Source: Paenibacillus kobensis NBRC 15729 (GTDB taxonomy: Bacteria; Bacillota; Bacilli; Paenibacillales; Paenibacillaceae). Taken from it: a stretch of DNA of 58,090 bases. The notes under the pieces are model-generated. The model was given only the letters and a program-made list of their open reading frames with translations. It searched no databases and was not told the origin of the DNA. The position numbers were made by a program, and so were the translations under genes. This document shows positions 34,680 to 43,390 of this stretch, in pieces (positions within the stretch are counted from its first letter, which is position 1; every line of letters begins with the position of its first letter). The stretch lies in the NCBI RefSeq assembly GCF_004000825.1, contig NZ_BILZ01000038.1:1-58090 (forward strand), in the 5' to 3' direction.

Positions 34680-35741
34680 TCACTCCCACCTCTGCTGGTC
34701 TCCAGTATTCAGTCCATCCAGAAACCGTCTCGCTGTCTGTGTCGTCACCATACCGGATGCCACTAACCGGCGAATCGCCGAATCCATCGTCTGCATGCCA
34801 TCTGTTCCGCCCGTCTGAATGGCCGACCGAAGCTGGTGCCCTTTGTTCGATCGAATCAAATTGGCGATAGCAGGCGTATTGACGAGCACTTCGAATGCCG
34901 CCGTCATGCTCGTCCCGTCCGCCGCAGGCAGAAGGCGCTGTGCGATGACGCCGACCAGCGTACTGCTCAACTGGTACCGGATCTGCTGCTGCTGCTCCGC
35001 CGGGAATACGTCAATCATCCGGTCCACCGCCTGCGACGCTCCTTCCGTATGGAGCGTCGCCAGCACGAGATGTCCCGTCTCCGCTGCCGTAATGGCCGTT
35101 CGGATCGTATCCAAATCTCTCATCTCGCCGACGAGAATGACGTCCGGGTCCTGACGCAGCGCCGAACGGAGGCCGCTTGCGAATGACTGCGTGTCCGAGC
35201 CGATCTCACGCTGATTAACGATACAATTGCGGTGCGGATGCACGTACTCGATCGGATCCTCCAGCGTTACGATATGGCCGCTGAACGTCTCATTGATTCG
35301 GCCGATCATCGACGCGAGCGTCGTTGATTTGCCGCTGCCGGTCGGTCCTGTGACGAGCAGCAGCCCTTGCCGCTTCATGATGAGACGTTCGGCAACACCC
35401 GGCAACCCTAGCTGTCCCATCCCCGGAATGGAAGAGCCGATCGGGCGAATCGCCAGTGCAACGGCGCCGCTCTGACGGTAGACGTTAACCCGGAAACGCC
35501 GCTTGCCTTCGAGCGAATAAGCGAAATCGATATCGCCCGAGCGGTCATAGGCTTCGAATTGCTCTTCTGTCATGAGATACCGGGCTGCCGCCTCCGTATG
35601 CTCCGGTTCCAGCGGCAGTTGGCCTTCTGCTTGAAGCTCTCCGCGTATTCGAAATATGATCGGCGATTTGGCGGTCATATGAATATCCGACACGTTGTTG
35701 TCATGGGCCTGCCGCAGCAGCTCCTCCATGCTCCAATTCAT
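34680..35741 (-). CDS. pilT: Pilus retraction ATPase PilT
   Basis: The 353-residue hexameric ATPase has a PAS-like N-domain, Walker A GPTGSGKST (132-140), the Asp box (VTLEDPIEYVH), Walker B ILVGEMRD and the His box (LATLHTEGA), and ends with the PilT-type IANLIRSNKGHQLRSAIQTG. That last motif separates PilT from PilB and indicates retraction, hence twitching or DNA uptake. I chose ATG 35741, 7 bases after AGGAGG; a GTG directly before it is too close. Confidence 0.93.
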   Translation of the reverse strand: MNWSMEELLRQAHDNNVSDIHMTAKSPIIFRIRGELQAEGQLPLEPEHTEAAARYLMTEEQFEAYDRSGDIDFAYSLEGKRRFRVNVYRQSGAVALAIRPIGSSIPGMGQLGLPGVAERLIMKRQGLLLVTGPTGSGKSTTLASMIGRINETFSGHIVTLEDPIEYVHPHRNCIVNQREIGSDTQSFASGLRSALRQDPDVILVGEMRDLDTIRTAITAAETGHLVLATLHTEGASQAVDRMIDVFPAEQQQQIRYQLSSTLVGVIAQRLLPAADGTSMTAAFEVLVNTPAIANLIRSNKGHQLRSAIQTGGTDGMQTMDSAIRRLVASGMVTTQTARRFLDGLNTGDQQRWE

Positions 35742-35765
35742 CACTTGCCCTCCTATTGCCCTCTC

Positions 35766-37436
35766 CTACGCCTCTCTTCCGATTACGCGGAACACCTCTC
35801 CTATCGTCGTATGTCCTTCAGCCGCCTTGCGCAAACCGTCCGCGATAATCGGAATTAAGCCGTGTTCCATCGCGTAATCCGCATAATCTTGATCCGAGCC
35901 CTTCTGCAAAATAAGCGTCCGCAGCCCCCGGTCGACCGTCAGCACTTCGTGAATCGGCAGTCGGCCTTTATAGCCTGTCCGGCCGCATTCGCCGCAGCCC
36001 TTACCCCGGTATAACTGCTTCGCGTGAATGCCGTGCTTACGCAACTGCTCCGCCTCACTGTGTTCAGGCTCGTAACTTTCCTTGCAGTACGGGCATATGC
36101 GCCGGACAAGCCGCTGCGCAACGATACAGCTGACCGCCGATGAGATAAGAAACGGCTCTACGCCCATATCCATCAACCGGTTAATCGCATTAACCGCGTT
36201 GTTCGTATGAAGCGTACTCAGCACCAAATGCCCCGTCATGGCGGCGCGGACGACGATTTCCGCCGTTTCCGTGTCGCGGATTTCGCCCACCATGACGACG
36301 TTCGGGTCCTGCCGCAAAATCGAACGAAGTCCCTTCGCGAACGTGAGCCCTGTCACCGAATTGACCTGCACCTGATTGATACCGGTCAGATGATATTCGA
36401 CCGGGTCTTCAACCGTGATGATGTTCACATCGTCGCGGTTCAGATGGGATAGTGCGGAATACAGCGTCGTCGTCTTGCCGCTGCCCGTCGGTCCTGTCAG
36501 CAACACTACGCCGTGTGCCCGGCTGATGCCATTAACGAAGGCAAGCCGGTTCGGTTCGGAGAAGCCGAGTTGATTGATCTCTGCGAGCGATCCGCTCATG
36601 TCGAGCACGCGCATAACGATTTTCTCGCCGTGCAGCGTCGGGAGCGTCGAGACGCGAATATCGATTTTGCGAAGGTCCAGATCAAGTTCGACCCTGCCGT
36701 CCTGCGGCAGCCTTCGCTCCGCGACGTTCAGGTTGGCCATAATTTTGATCCGGGCCGTAATGACCGGCATCATGCCGATCGGCAGCGTCCGTTCCATCCG
36801 CATCACGCCGTCGATCCGGTACCGGATGCGCATGCCGTCGTCCTGCGGATCGAAATGAATGTCGCTTGCGAGCATATGTACAGCTTGCATAATGATCTGA
36901 TTGACGGTCTTCACAACCGGAGAATCGTCATTTTGCGCGGTCTGAAGCACTTCTTCCTCTTGGGTTTCCTGCATTCGGGTGGCGATTTGCTCGATGCTGC
37001 CCTGCAGGCCGTAATACCTTGTAATCGCACGCAGCAATTCTTCTTGGGATGCAATGACCGCTTCAACCCGAAGTCCGGTCAGAATACGAATTTCGTCTAT
37101 AGCGAAATAATCGAGCGGGTCGGCCATAGCTAGAATCAGCTTGTTGCCGTCCACGCGCAGCGGGAGTACGGAATGCTGTTCGGCCATCTTGTGGGGGATA
37201 AGTTGAATGACTTTCTGGTCAATCTTCTGGCGGTATAGCTGGACATGAGGAATACCGAGCTGAAACTCCAGCACTTCGATGAATTGCTGCTGAGAAATGT
37301 AGCCTTGCGTGATTAGAACGTCGCCTAACCGCATCTTGAGCTCACGCTGCTGGGATAGCGCCTGCGTCAGTTGAGCATCTGTAATGACGCCTGCCTCAAC
37401 AAGCAGATCACCAATTCTCTTGCGAACCTCTCGCAT
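35766..37436 (-). CDS. pilB: Pilus extension ATPase PilB (GspE family)
   Basis: The 556-residue ATPase has a GspE N-terminal domain (1-145), Walker A GPTGSGKT (315-322), the Asp box (ITVEDPVEYHL), Walker B VMVGEIRDTETAE and the four-cysteine zinc motif (CPYC and CGEC, near 465-495) typical of extension motors. It is the first gene of the operon. The ATG at 37436 has GAGGTGAGG upstream. A 500-base non-coding region with Spo0A boxes precedes it. Confidence 0.94.
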   Translation of the reverse strand: MREVRKRIGDLLVEAGVITDAQLTQALSQQRELKMRLGDVLITQGYISQQQFIEVLEFQLGIPHVQLYRQKIDQKVIQLIPHKMAEQHSVLPLRVDGNKLILAMADPLDYFAIDEIRILTGLRVEAVIASQEELLRAITRYYGLQGSIEQIATRMQETQEEEVLQTAQNDDSPVVKTVNQIIMQAVHMLASDIHFDPQDDGMRIRYRIDGVMRMERTLPIGMMPVITARIKIMANLNVAERRLPQDGRVELDLDLRKIDIRVSTLPTLHGEKIVMRVLDMSGSLAEINQLGFSEPNRLAFVNGISRAHGVVLLTGPTGSGKTTTLYSALSHLNRDDVNIITVEDPVEYHLTGINQVQVNSVTGLTFAKGLRSILRQDPNVVMVGEIRDTETAEIVVRAAMTGHLVLSTLHTNNAVNAINRLMDMGVEPFLISSAVSCIVAQRLVRRICPYCKESYEPEHSEAEQLRKHGIHAKQLYRGKGCGECGRTGYKGRLPIHEVLTVDRGLRTLILQKGSDQDYADYAMEHGLIPIIADGLRKAAEGHTTIGEVFRVIGREA

Positions 37437-37582
37437 AGCCTCACCTCAGCCTGAACTAGAGTCCTAGTAAAATTGTTGGTGTTGTACACAAATTGCGTCA
37501 CTCTGTAACAGTTTCGATGTGTACATTTAACCATACCTCTCGACCCCCGTCAATCGTTTCCAGCTACTTTTCACAAAAATTA

Positions 37583-37615
37583 GTGCGACTTTAGTCCTAT
37601 AGCATAAAATCGCAC
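37583..37615 (-). promoter_or_regulatory. Terminator-like hairpin in the pilB leader
   Basis: On the minus strand GTGCGATTTTA pairs with TAAAGTCGCAC (one G-T pair, 11-base loop) and is followed by TAATTTTTG. It lies about 150 bases ahead of pilB and behind the Spo0A boxes. It could be an attenuator of the pil operon or a second terminator for transcripts from eda. No known riboswitch aptamer is evident near it. Confidence 0.55.
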
Positions 37616-37643
37616 AACGGCGATGGATGAGAGCCATTTTCCA

Positions 37644-37824
37644 TTCGACAAAGCAATCGTCTCGATTCGACATAATGCGTCAATTTTCCTATATAAGACC
37701 TACTCATTTTACGATTAAGCACTGGATGATTTTGTAACAAAAAGTTCAGAATTGTAGCAAATCGCACATCTTTTGCTATCAAAATAATCCTGTCCCGTCA
37801 GCCGCTCCGCTCTTTCTTTCGACA
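37644..37824 (-). promoter_or_regulatory. Three perfect Spo0A boxes upstream of pilB
   Basis: TGTCGAA, the Spo0A box consensus, occurs on the minus strand at 37644-37650, 37666-37672 and 37818-37824. The first two are 22 bases apart, about two helical turns. The first, read TTTGTCGAATGG, matches the longer consensus at nearly all bases. They lie 200-390 bases before the pilB ATG, with no gene between. A promoter could not be fixed precisely. Confidence 0.65.
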
Positions 37825-37853
37825 GTTTCTTTTGAACTTTCTGCTTATTGGAC

Positions 37854-37898
37854 AAAAAAAATCGGCCCCCGTCTCATCATGAGATCGGTTAGCCGATT
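37854..37898 (-). terminator. Terminator of eda
   Basis: AATCGGC (37860-37866) pairs with GCCGATT (37892-37898), with an inner TCTCAT/ATGAGA stem. On the minus strand the stem ends in GCCGATTTTTTTTG. Confidence 0.85.
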
Positions 37899-37938
37899 AT
37901 TCTAAACCTGAATTTATATCCGAGAACAGCCGTTAGGC

Positions 37939-38604
37939 TTACGCTTTCGCGTTCCGGTATGCTTCCATGTACTCTGCCGCTTTGCGGGCGATAGACGACA
38001 AGTCGCCTGTCTTGGACGCTTCCTTCGTCAGATCGGAGCCGATGCCGACTGCGACAGCGCCTGCTTTGATCCAATCTTTCAAGTTGTCCAGCGATACGCC
38101 GCCGGTAGGCATCAAGTTCGCTTGCGGAAGCGGACCTTTGATCGCGCCGATAATGCTTGGCGAGAACAGGTTGCCCGGGAACAGCTTCACGATATCGACG
38201 CCGAGTTCGAGCGCGCTTTGAATCTCATGAATCGTGACCGCGCCAGGCATGACCGGGATCCCATAACGGTTGCACATTTTGATCGTATCCGCGTTGAACG
38301 CAGGAGCCACGACGTACTGAGCGCCTGCCAGAATCGCCATGCGCGCCGTCTCCGGATCAAGCACAGTGCCGACGCCGATAATCGCGAACTTCTCGGAGCT
38401 TGGATCGACCTCGCACGAATATTCCGATGCCAGCTGTTCGATCGCCCGAAGCGCGAACGGCACGGTCATCGTAATCTCTATAGCCTTGATGCCGCCTGTG
38501 ATCGCTTGGCGTGCCATCTCTACGACTTCTTCAGCAGAATCCGCACGGAGCACGGCGACGACGCCGGAAGCTGATAATTGTTGCAACGTTGTTATTTTCT
38601 TCAT
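37939..38604 (-). CDS. eda: KDPG/KHG aldolase
   Basis: This bifunctional class I aldolase splits 2-keto-3-deoxy-6-phosphogluconate (or 4-hydroxy-2-oxoglutarate), the end step of hexuronate and Entner-Doudoroff routes. The 221 residues (from ATG 38604) have the catalytic Glu in IEITMTVP, IGVGTVLDPE, the Schiff-base Lys in DIVKLFPGN and MPTGGVSLDN. GTG 38616 is less likely as start. No kdgK or other uronate gene adjoins it; it forms a single-gene unit with its own terminator and an operator-like palindrome. Confidence 0.9.
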   Translation of the reverse strand: MKKITTLQQLSASGVVAVLRADSAEEVVEMARQAITGGIKAIEITMTVPFALRAIEQLASEYSCEVDPSSEKFAIIGVGTVLDPETARMAILAGAQYVVAPAFNADTIKMCNRYGIPVMPGAVTIHEIQSALELGVDIVKLFPGNLFSPSIIGAIKGPLPQANLMPTGGVSLDNLKDWIKAGAVAVGIGSDLTKEASKTGDLSSIARKAAEYMEAYRNAKA

Positions 38605-38639
38605 AGCAATACGCACCTTTTCATCTGTTATTTCGAAAT

Positions 38640-38693
38640 AGAAAGCACTTTCTCGCTACTTTCCATAGTAAAGACGACTAGGCGCCGCGTCAA
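38640..38693 (-). promoter_or_regulatory. eda promoter and LacI/CcpA-like operator
   Basis: On the minus strand TTGACG (38688-38693) and TACTAT (38665-38670) are 17 bases apart. Just downstream the near-perfect palindrome AGAAAGTGCTTTCT (38640-38653) resembles LacI-family and cre sites. A repressor there would block elongation or initiation. Confidence 0.55.
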
Positions 38694-38706
38694 CCTTGTT
38701 AAGCGA

Positions 38707-39963
38707 CTAACTATACAAGTGGCTGCGCCATCCGTCCAACACCCTCTTCGAGCTGGACTGCTCAAGCCGGGCAAGCTCTTCTTTAAACTGTTCTCTCCAG
38801 CCAGCGGACAACGCTAAGCGAGTTGCCCCTTCGATGTTCGGCCTCCGCTCCAAATGCCGAATGCGGTAGGAGGTCGGCGGGTGCGAGGCATCAACACTCG
38901 TGCTTGCGCGTTCCATCAACCGCTTAATCCGCTCCGTCTCCAACTCCGGCAAATATCGAATCCGTTCGCGGAACTCATCATAAATGTTAGCACGGTAAGC
39001 ATAATGAACGATACGTTCGGTCGAACGGTAGAACGTTTCGCTGTAATGAAGCTTCTGAAGCAGCGATACTGAGGCACGTACACCGCCAGCCTCTGCTCCC
39101 GCTTCGTCCGCACGATACTCGGCCTTTTGCCTGTCCAACCAAACCGCTAGTCCGATAACGCTATAGAATGCGAACACGATGTACCGCAAGAGCCGGCGAA
39201 CTGCTACATTAAGATGATGAATGGGTCCGAACCATTCGCTCCAGTCAGTCTTCGGTATTAGCTCGTAATAAAGTCGGCCCAAACCGGACAGTGCGAATAA
39301 CGTAAACCGGTGCTTCGCAAGATCCCGGTGCCGATTATGACCGAGCTCATGGCCAAGCAATGCCTGCATTTCATCCTCGGATAGAATCGACAGAAGCGGC
39401 ATTCCGATCGTAAGCGTCCGGCTGCCTCCCCATATATTTTCGTAATACGATGCATTGAAACTGTCGTTGTAGTGAACTTCTTGTACGGGCCGCGCATCCA
39501 TAGTCTCGGATAAGGTATCAACCCATTCGTAAATCGCAGGATAATCCTGACGGCTGAGTCGAAGCGGAGAACCTTTGCGACGACCGAACGGCCGCATGAA
39601 GAAGCCGAACAGCGGCATTGCGATTCCCAGCAGCAGCCCGAATACAGACTGAAAAAAGAGAAGCAGATATAGGCCGTACACCATCAAATATAAGAACAGC
39701 ACATAATAAAATGCCGCTGCCGAATAGGACACGACTCTCAACCAGGTTGCCGTCGGAGCACCTAATTCATAAGCCATGTTGTTATACAGCGATTCCGTCC
39801 AACGTACGCCTAGCTTCCTTGCCATTCGCTCCCCCAACTGATTCTTTCTGCTTGTTCCATCGGGATCGATGTTCCATTCGCAGCTTGTGCACCATACCGT
39901 AAACCCCGAATTAACCGTCAACGTCAGACCGCATGCTGGACATTCCTTAGGCTGTTCCTGCAT
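38707..39963 (-). CDS. Zinc-ribbon M48 family metalloprotease
   Basis: The 418-residue protein starts with a zinc ribbon (C8, C11, C25, C28), has two membrane helices (about 80-125), and then an M48 peptidase domain with HELGHNRHRD (HExxH zinc site) and the third-ligand region EYRADEAGAEAG. It therefore resembles HtpX-like membrane proteases with an added cytoplasmic ribbon. The start is ATG 39963, with GGGGGAG upstream. It may act in membrane protein quality control; substrates are unknown. Confidence 0.85.
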   Translation of the reverse strand: MQEQPKECPACGLTLTVNSGFTVWCTSCEWNIDPDGTSRKNQLGERMARKLGVRWTESLYNNMAYELGAPTATWLRVVSYSAAAFYYVLFLYLMVYGLYLLLFFQSVFGLLLGIAMPLFGFFMRPFGRRKGSPLRLSRQDYPAIYEWVDTLSETMDARPVQEVHYNDSFNASYYENIWGGSRTLTIGMPLLSILSEDEMQALLGHELGHNRHRDLAKHRFTLFALSGLGRLYYELIPKTDWSEWFGPIHHLNVAVRRLLRYIVFAFYSVIGLAVWLDRQKAEYRADEAGAEAGGVRASVSLLQKLHYSETFYRSTERIVHYAYRANIYDEFRERIRYLPELETERIKRLMERASTSVDASHPPTSYRIRHLERRPNIEGATRLALSAGWREQFKEELARLEQSSSKRVLDGWRSHLYS

Positions 39964-40144
39964 CGTTGCTCCCCCTGATGTAGAAATATTCGACATTCAA
40001 GAGCATTAATTCTGCACAATATTCCAAATACCTCCACACTTCCAACAGCATCAGTAAAAATTAAAGGAGTGCGGCTAGACAAGAGCTGGCAGAAACAACA
40101 TTGGAGTCTTCGCACACATGCGCCCGCTTGTAAAACTGTTGCCT

Positions 40145-40287
40145 ACGGAGTGCAGTTCACGCACAACTGGGCTTCGTCATACGGAGCTACAGTTCTCGCA
40201 CAGCTGGGCTTCGCCATCGGAGTGGCCGCCCATTAACAGCTGCGCTTCGCCATACGGAGCTGCAGCTCACGAACAGCTAGGCTTCAT
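40145..40287. repeat. Four degenerate 36/37-bp tandem repeats
   Basis: Units starting ACGGAG(C/T) at 40145, 40181, 40217 and 40254 (the third is TCGGAG) share GCAGTTC.CG.ACAGCTGGGCTTCG.CAT. They form the first part of the long gene-free gap 39964-40781 and abut the palindrome array. Confidence 0.8.
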
Positions 40288-40480
40288 TGTACTCCGTACA
40301 ACGAAATCCAGCCTTTAATATCGCAAGCTATAGCTCGTTGTACTTCGTACAATGGATTAACAAGGATAGCAGCCAAAATGACGGGAATCCGGAGTCTTTG
40401 TCATATTTCCGTTGTATAGAATACAACGAGGCCGCAGACACACCTTTCTTTAAGCGCGTTTGATTGTACAGTATGCAATG
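40285..40480. repeat. Array A of TTGTA-N4-TACAA palindromes
   Basis: Four 19-bp dyads, CATTGTACTCCGTACAACG (40285), CGTTGTACTTCGTACAATG (40336), CGTTGTATAGAATACAACG (40410) and ATTGTACAGTATGCAATG (40463), are spaced 51, 74 and 53 bases apart. The array at 45754 has almost the same spacing. Confidence 0.85.
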
Positions 40481-40746
40481 AAAGTCCTCGACCAACGCAT
40501 TTCTACACCGCGAGCGCCTCCCGGTGCGAGGTCGGACGCCGACTAATCAAACCACCGCCCTTTTCCCCTTCATGCTTCATATGAAACCAACCAACCTGAA
40601 AGCCTGCTCGCACTCAACAACAGAAACGCAACAATAGACTCACAACAATAGTCACTCAACAACAGACACGTAACGAACAAGCGCATACAAGCACGATTAA
40701 CGCTTCCCCCTCACCGCACCCCCGCTCTTCCCCTTGAGACACAAAC
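40481..40746. other. Gene-free intergenic DNA
   Basis: I see no gene, RNA or clear regulatory site here. There are simple CAACA-rich stretches (about 40610-40680). No open frame of useful length has a ribosome site. Confidence 0.6.
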
Positions 40747-40775
40747 AAAAACCGTCTCCATCGAGACGGCTCTTG
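40747..40775 (-). terminator. Terminator downstream of map
   Basis: CCGTCTC (40752-40758) pairs with GAGACGG (40763-40769) with a four-base loop, followed on the minus strand by TTTTTGTTTG. Confidence 0.85.
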
Positions 40776-40781
40776 TTCACT

Positions 40782-40889
40782 CTATTCCGTTCCAAGAAGG
40801 CGCCTGCCGACAAAATCCAGCTTCCCCCGGTGCATTCCTGCACCTCGAGCAAGGTCTTCAGCTTTGCCTCTCGTCAGTACGCTTCCCAT
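40782..40889 (-). CDS. Possible 35-residue basic peptide
   Basis: An ATG-TAG frame of 35 codons lies between map and its terminator (start MGSVLTRGKAEDLARGAGM, basic and glycine-rich). It is preceded by TTAGGGAACAGC, a weak ribosome site. It could be a real small protein, since it fits between the stop of map and the terminator, or it could be chance. Confidence 0.3.
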   Translation of the reverse strand: MGSVLTRGKAEDLARGAGMHRGKLDFVGRRLLGTE

Positions 40890-40905
40890 GCTGTTCCCTA
40901 ATCGT

Positions 40906-41658
40906 TCACCAATCCGTCAGCACGGCGGGGCCGCGTTCCGTCACCGCTACCGTATGTTCGAACTGTGCGGCCAAAGCACCGTCCTGCGTCCGTGCGGTCC
41001 AGCCGTCCTGCCCGATCCAGATGTCAGCCGAGCCGGTCGTCAGTATCGGTTCGATCGTAATGACCATTCCAGGCTTCAGCAGCAGCCCTTTGCCAGGGCG
41101 CCCGTTGTTCTCGACATGCGGCAGCTCATGAATTTCTCTCCCGATCCCATGTCCGACAAAAGTCGTGACGACATTGAATCCCGCTTCCTCTGCACTGGAT
41201 TTAACCGCATGTCCGATGTCGCCCAGACGCTTGCCCGGTACGGCCTGCTTGATCGCCCTGTCCAATGCGGACCGGGTCGCCCGCAGCAGACGTTTCACGC
41301 GCGGCGTCGTCTTGCCGATCGCATACGTCCATGCCGAGTCCGCTTTCCAACCCTCGACGTCCGCTACCATGTCGATCGTGACGATGTCGCCCTCTTCGAG
41401 CGGCTCGGCGTCCGGGAACCCATGGCATACCACATCGTTGACGGAGGCGCATGTCGCGAACGGGTAACCTTTATACCCGATCTGCGCTGGCGTTGCTCCG
41501 CGTTCACGCATGAATCGTTCAACGAAACGGTCGATTTCAAGCGTGGTCACTCCGGGTGCAATGCGGCTGGCGATAGCCCGGTGGCATTCGGCCACGACGC
41601 GTCCCGCTTTGGCGATTCGGCGAATCTCTTCCTGCGTCTTTCTTTCCATCGCGTCCAT
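40906..41658 (-). CDS. map: Methionine aminopeptidase type I
   Basis: MAP removes the initiator methionine from new proteins. The 250-residue pita-bread enzyme has its metal ligands in VTIDMVADVEGW, ADSAWTYA, FVGHGIGREIHE, ITIEPIL and QFEHTVAV. The start could be ATG 41658 or ATG 41649 (MERKTQEEI); GGGAG lies close. It is likely an additional copy besides the one usually found in the ribosomal-protein operon, because no ribosomal genes adjoin. Confidence 0.93.
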   Translation of the reverse strand: MDAMERKTQEEIRRIAKAGRVVAECHRAIASRIAPGVTTLEIDRFVERFMRERGATPAQIGYKGYPFATCASVNDVVCHGFPDAEPLEEGDIVTIDMVADVEGWKADSAWTYAIGKTTPRVKRLLRATRSALDRAIKQAVPGKRLGDIGHAVKSSAEEAGFNVVTTFVGHGIGREIHELPHVENNGRPGKGLLLKPGMVITIEPILTTGSADIWIGQDGWTARTQDGALAAQFEHTVAVTERGPAVLTDW

Positions 41659-41809
41659 CACTCCCGTCGGTCTTCATGTCTAATTTATTCGTTGTGAATA
41701 AAGATCAGAACATGGAAGCAAGTGATGAACGTTCGGAAAAAGCGGGCGAAATCAGTGTCCAATGGCACCTATCAACAGCTGCTGTACCGCTGGCGGATCC
41801 CCGAGTGTA

Positions 41810-42673
41810 CTAGAATGCCGGGACGACGGCTCCGCTATATTTTTGCTCGATAAAGATCCGGACTTGCTCGCTGTTCAGTGCCTGGGCCAGCTTCTGCATC
41901 GCATCGCTGTCCTTGTTGTCCGGCCTGGACACAAGAATATTGACGTAAGGGGAATCTTTGCCTTCCAGGAACAACGCATCCTTCGTCGGTACCAGATCGG
42001 CCTCCAGCGCGTAGTTCGTGTTAATGACCGCCATCGCTACCTCATCGAGCACGCGGGGCAGCGTCGCCGCCTCCAATTCTTTGATCTTCAAGTTTTTCGG
42101 ATTATCAATTATATCCGGTACGATCGCATTCACGCCGACGCCTTCCTTCAGCTTCAGCAGACCGTTCTTCTCCAACAGCACCAGCGCCCGTCCGCCGTTA
42201 GACGGATCGTTCGGAATCGCGACGGAGGCGCCGTCTTTCAACTCGCTGATTTGCAGAATCTTTTTGGAGTACGCTCCCAATGGCTCAATATGCACACCTG
42301 TTACTTTGACCAAATCGTACCCCTTGTCTTTATTGAACTGGTCCAAATAGGGCGTATGTTGAAAAAAGTTGGCGTCCAACTGCTTCTCGTACACTTGCAC
42401 GTTCGGCTGCACATAGTCGTTGAACTCGACGATCTGCAGATCGACGCCTTGCGCCTGGAGAACAGGCTGGACCTCTTTCAAAATTTCCGCATGCGGAACC
42501 GGCGTCGCACCGACCTTGAGCACCACTCTCGCCGGCGTCTCGCCCGCGGTTCCGTTATTCTCTTCGTTATTCTCATTCGTCTTCTTCTCGCCGCATGCCG
42601 AAGTCAAACCGATGACAAGCACCAGCACCGCAGCGAATGCCACCCATCGTCTGTCCCAAACCATTCGCTTCAT
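41810..42673 (-). CDS. metQ: Methionine ABC transporter substrate-binding lipoprotein
   Basis: The NlpA/MetQ family protein has a lipoprotein signal with lipobox LTSAC (Cys27) and an acidic Asn/Glu linker, then the conserved VGATPVPHAEIL, NDYVQPN, DANFFQHTPYL and IPNDPSNGGRAL motifs. I start it at ATG 42673, with GGAGG 9 bases upstream; an earlier ATG at 42694 lacks a site. It is the third gene of metNIQ and catches D/L-methionine outside the membrane. Confidence 0.92.
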   Translation of the reverse strand: MKRMVWDRRWVAFAAVLVLVIGLTSACGEKKTNENNEENNGTAGETPARVVLKVGATPVPHAEILKEVQPVLQAQGVDLQIVEFNDYVQPNVQVYEKQLDANFFQHTPYLDQFNKDKGYDLVKVTGVHIEPLGAYSKKILQISELKDGASVAIPNDPSNGGRALVLLEKNGLLKLKEGVGVNAIVPDIIDNPKNLKIKELEAATLPRVLDEVAMAVINTNYALEADLVPTKDALFLEGKDSPYVNILVSRPDNKDSDAMQKLAQALNSEQVRIFIEQKYSGAVVPAF

Positions 42674-42724
42674 TACATACAACCTCCGCTTCATGATATG
42701 AGTGAATCCATGACTCTTCTTGCT

Positions 42725-43390
42725 TTACTTGCGGCTGATCCGCCGGACGAGCAGATCACCGATCGACTGCAGCAGTTGCACGAGAAGGACGAGCAGCACG
42801 ACCGTGACGAACATGACGTCCGTCTGAAACCGCTGATAGCCGTAACGCAGCGCTAGATCGCCAAGTCCGCCGCCGCCGATGACGCCTGACATCGCCGTAT
42901 AAGAGACAAGCGTTACCGCGGTAATCGTAACGCCGGCCAACAGGCCTCCGCCCGCTTCCCGGATCAGCACGCGGCGGACGATGCTCCAGCTTGAAGCTCC
43001 CATCGCCTGCGCAGCCTCGATAACGCCGCGGTCAACCTCGCGAAGCGACGTCTCCACCAGCCGCGCGAAGAACGGCGCAGCGGCTACGACGAGGGGAGGT
43101 ATGGAGCCTTCGACGCCAATCGAAGTGCCGGTCAGCCATTTCGTGAACGGCATGATCGAAATCATCAGAATCACAAACGGAACGGAACGAAGCACGTTGA
43201 CGACGAACGAGAGAACGCCGTATACCACTGGCTGGCTCAGCAATTGGCCCCGTGAAGTAAGAAACAGAAGGATCCCGATCAACAGCCCGAGCACCACCGT
43301 AAACATGATTGAAAGCCCAAGCATCCGCAGTGTAGCGTAGGCGGCCTCGCGCAGTTCGTCCGGCCTTACATTGCTAAAATTACCGAACAT
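42725..43390 (-). CDS. metI: Methionine ABC transporter permease
   Basis: The 221-residue permease has five predicted membrane helices and the EAA loop (EAAQAMGASSWSIVRRVLIREA). Its family features match MetI. Its ATG overlaps the metN stop by one base (TAATG), so the two are translationally coupled. Confidence 0.93.
   Translation of the reverse strand: MFGNFSNVRPDELREAAYATLRMLGLSIMFTVVLGLLIGILLFLTSRGQLLSQPVVYGVLSFVVNVLRSVPFVILMISIMPFTKWLTGTSIGVEGSIPPLVVAAAPFFARLVETSLREVDRGVIEAAQAMGASSWSIVRRVLIREAGGGLLAGVTITAVTLVSYTAMSGVIGGGGLGDLALRYGYQRFQTDVMFVTVVLLVLLVQLLQSIGDLLVRRISRK

Noticed and set aside
37437-37853. c-di-GMP class I riboswitch ahead of pilB
   Set aside because: GACGCAA-like words occur, but the conserved tetraloop-receptor arrangement and the second stem are missing.
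41762-42856. Long antisense frame opposite metQ
   Set aside because: Product is Arg/His/Gln-rich with no family features; metQ is certain on the other strand.
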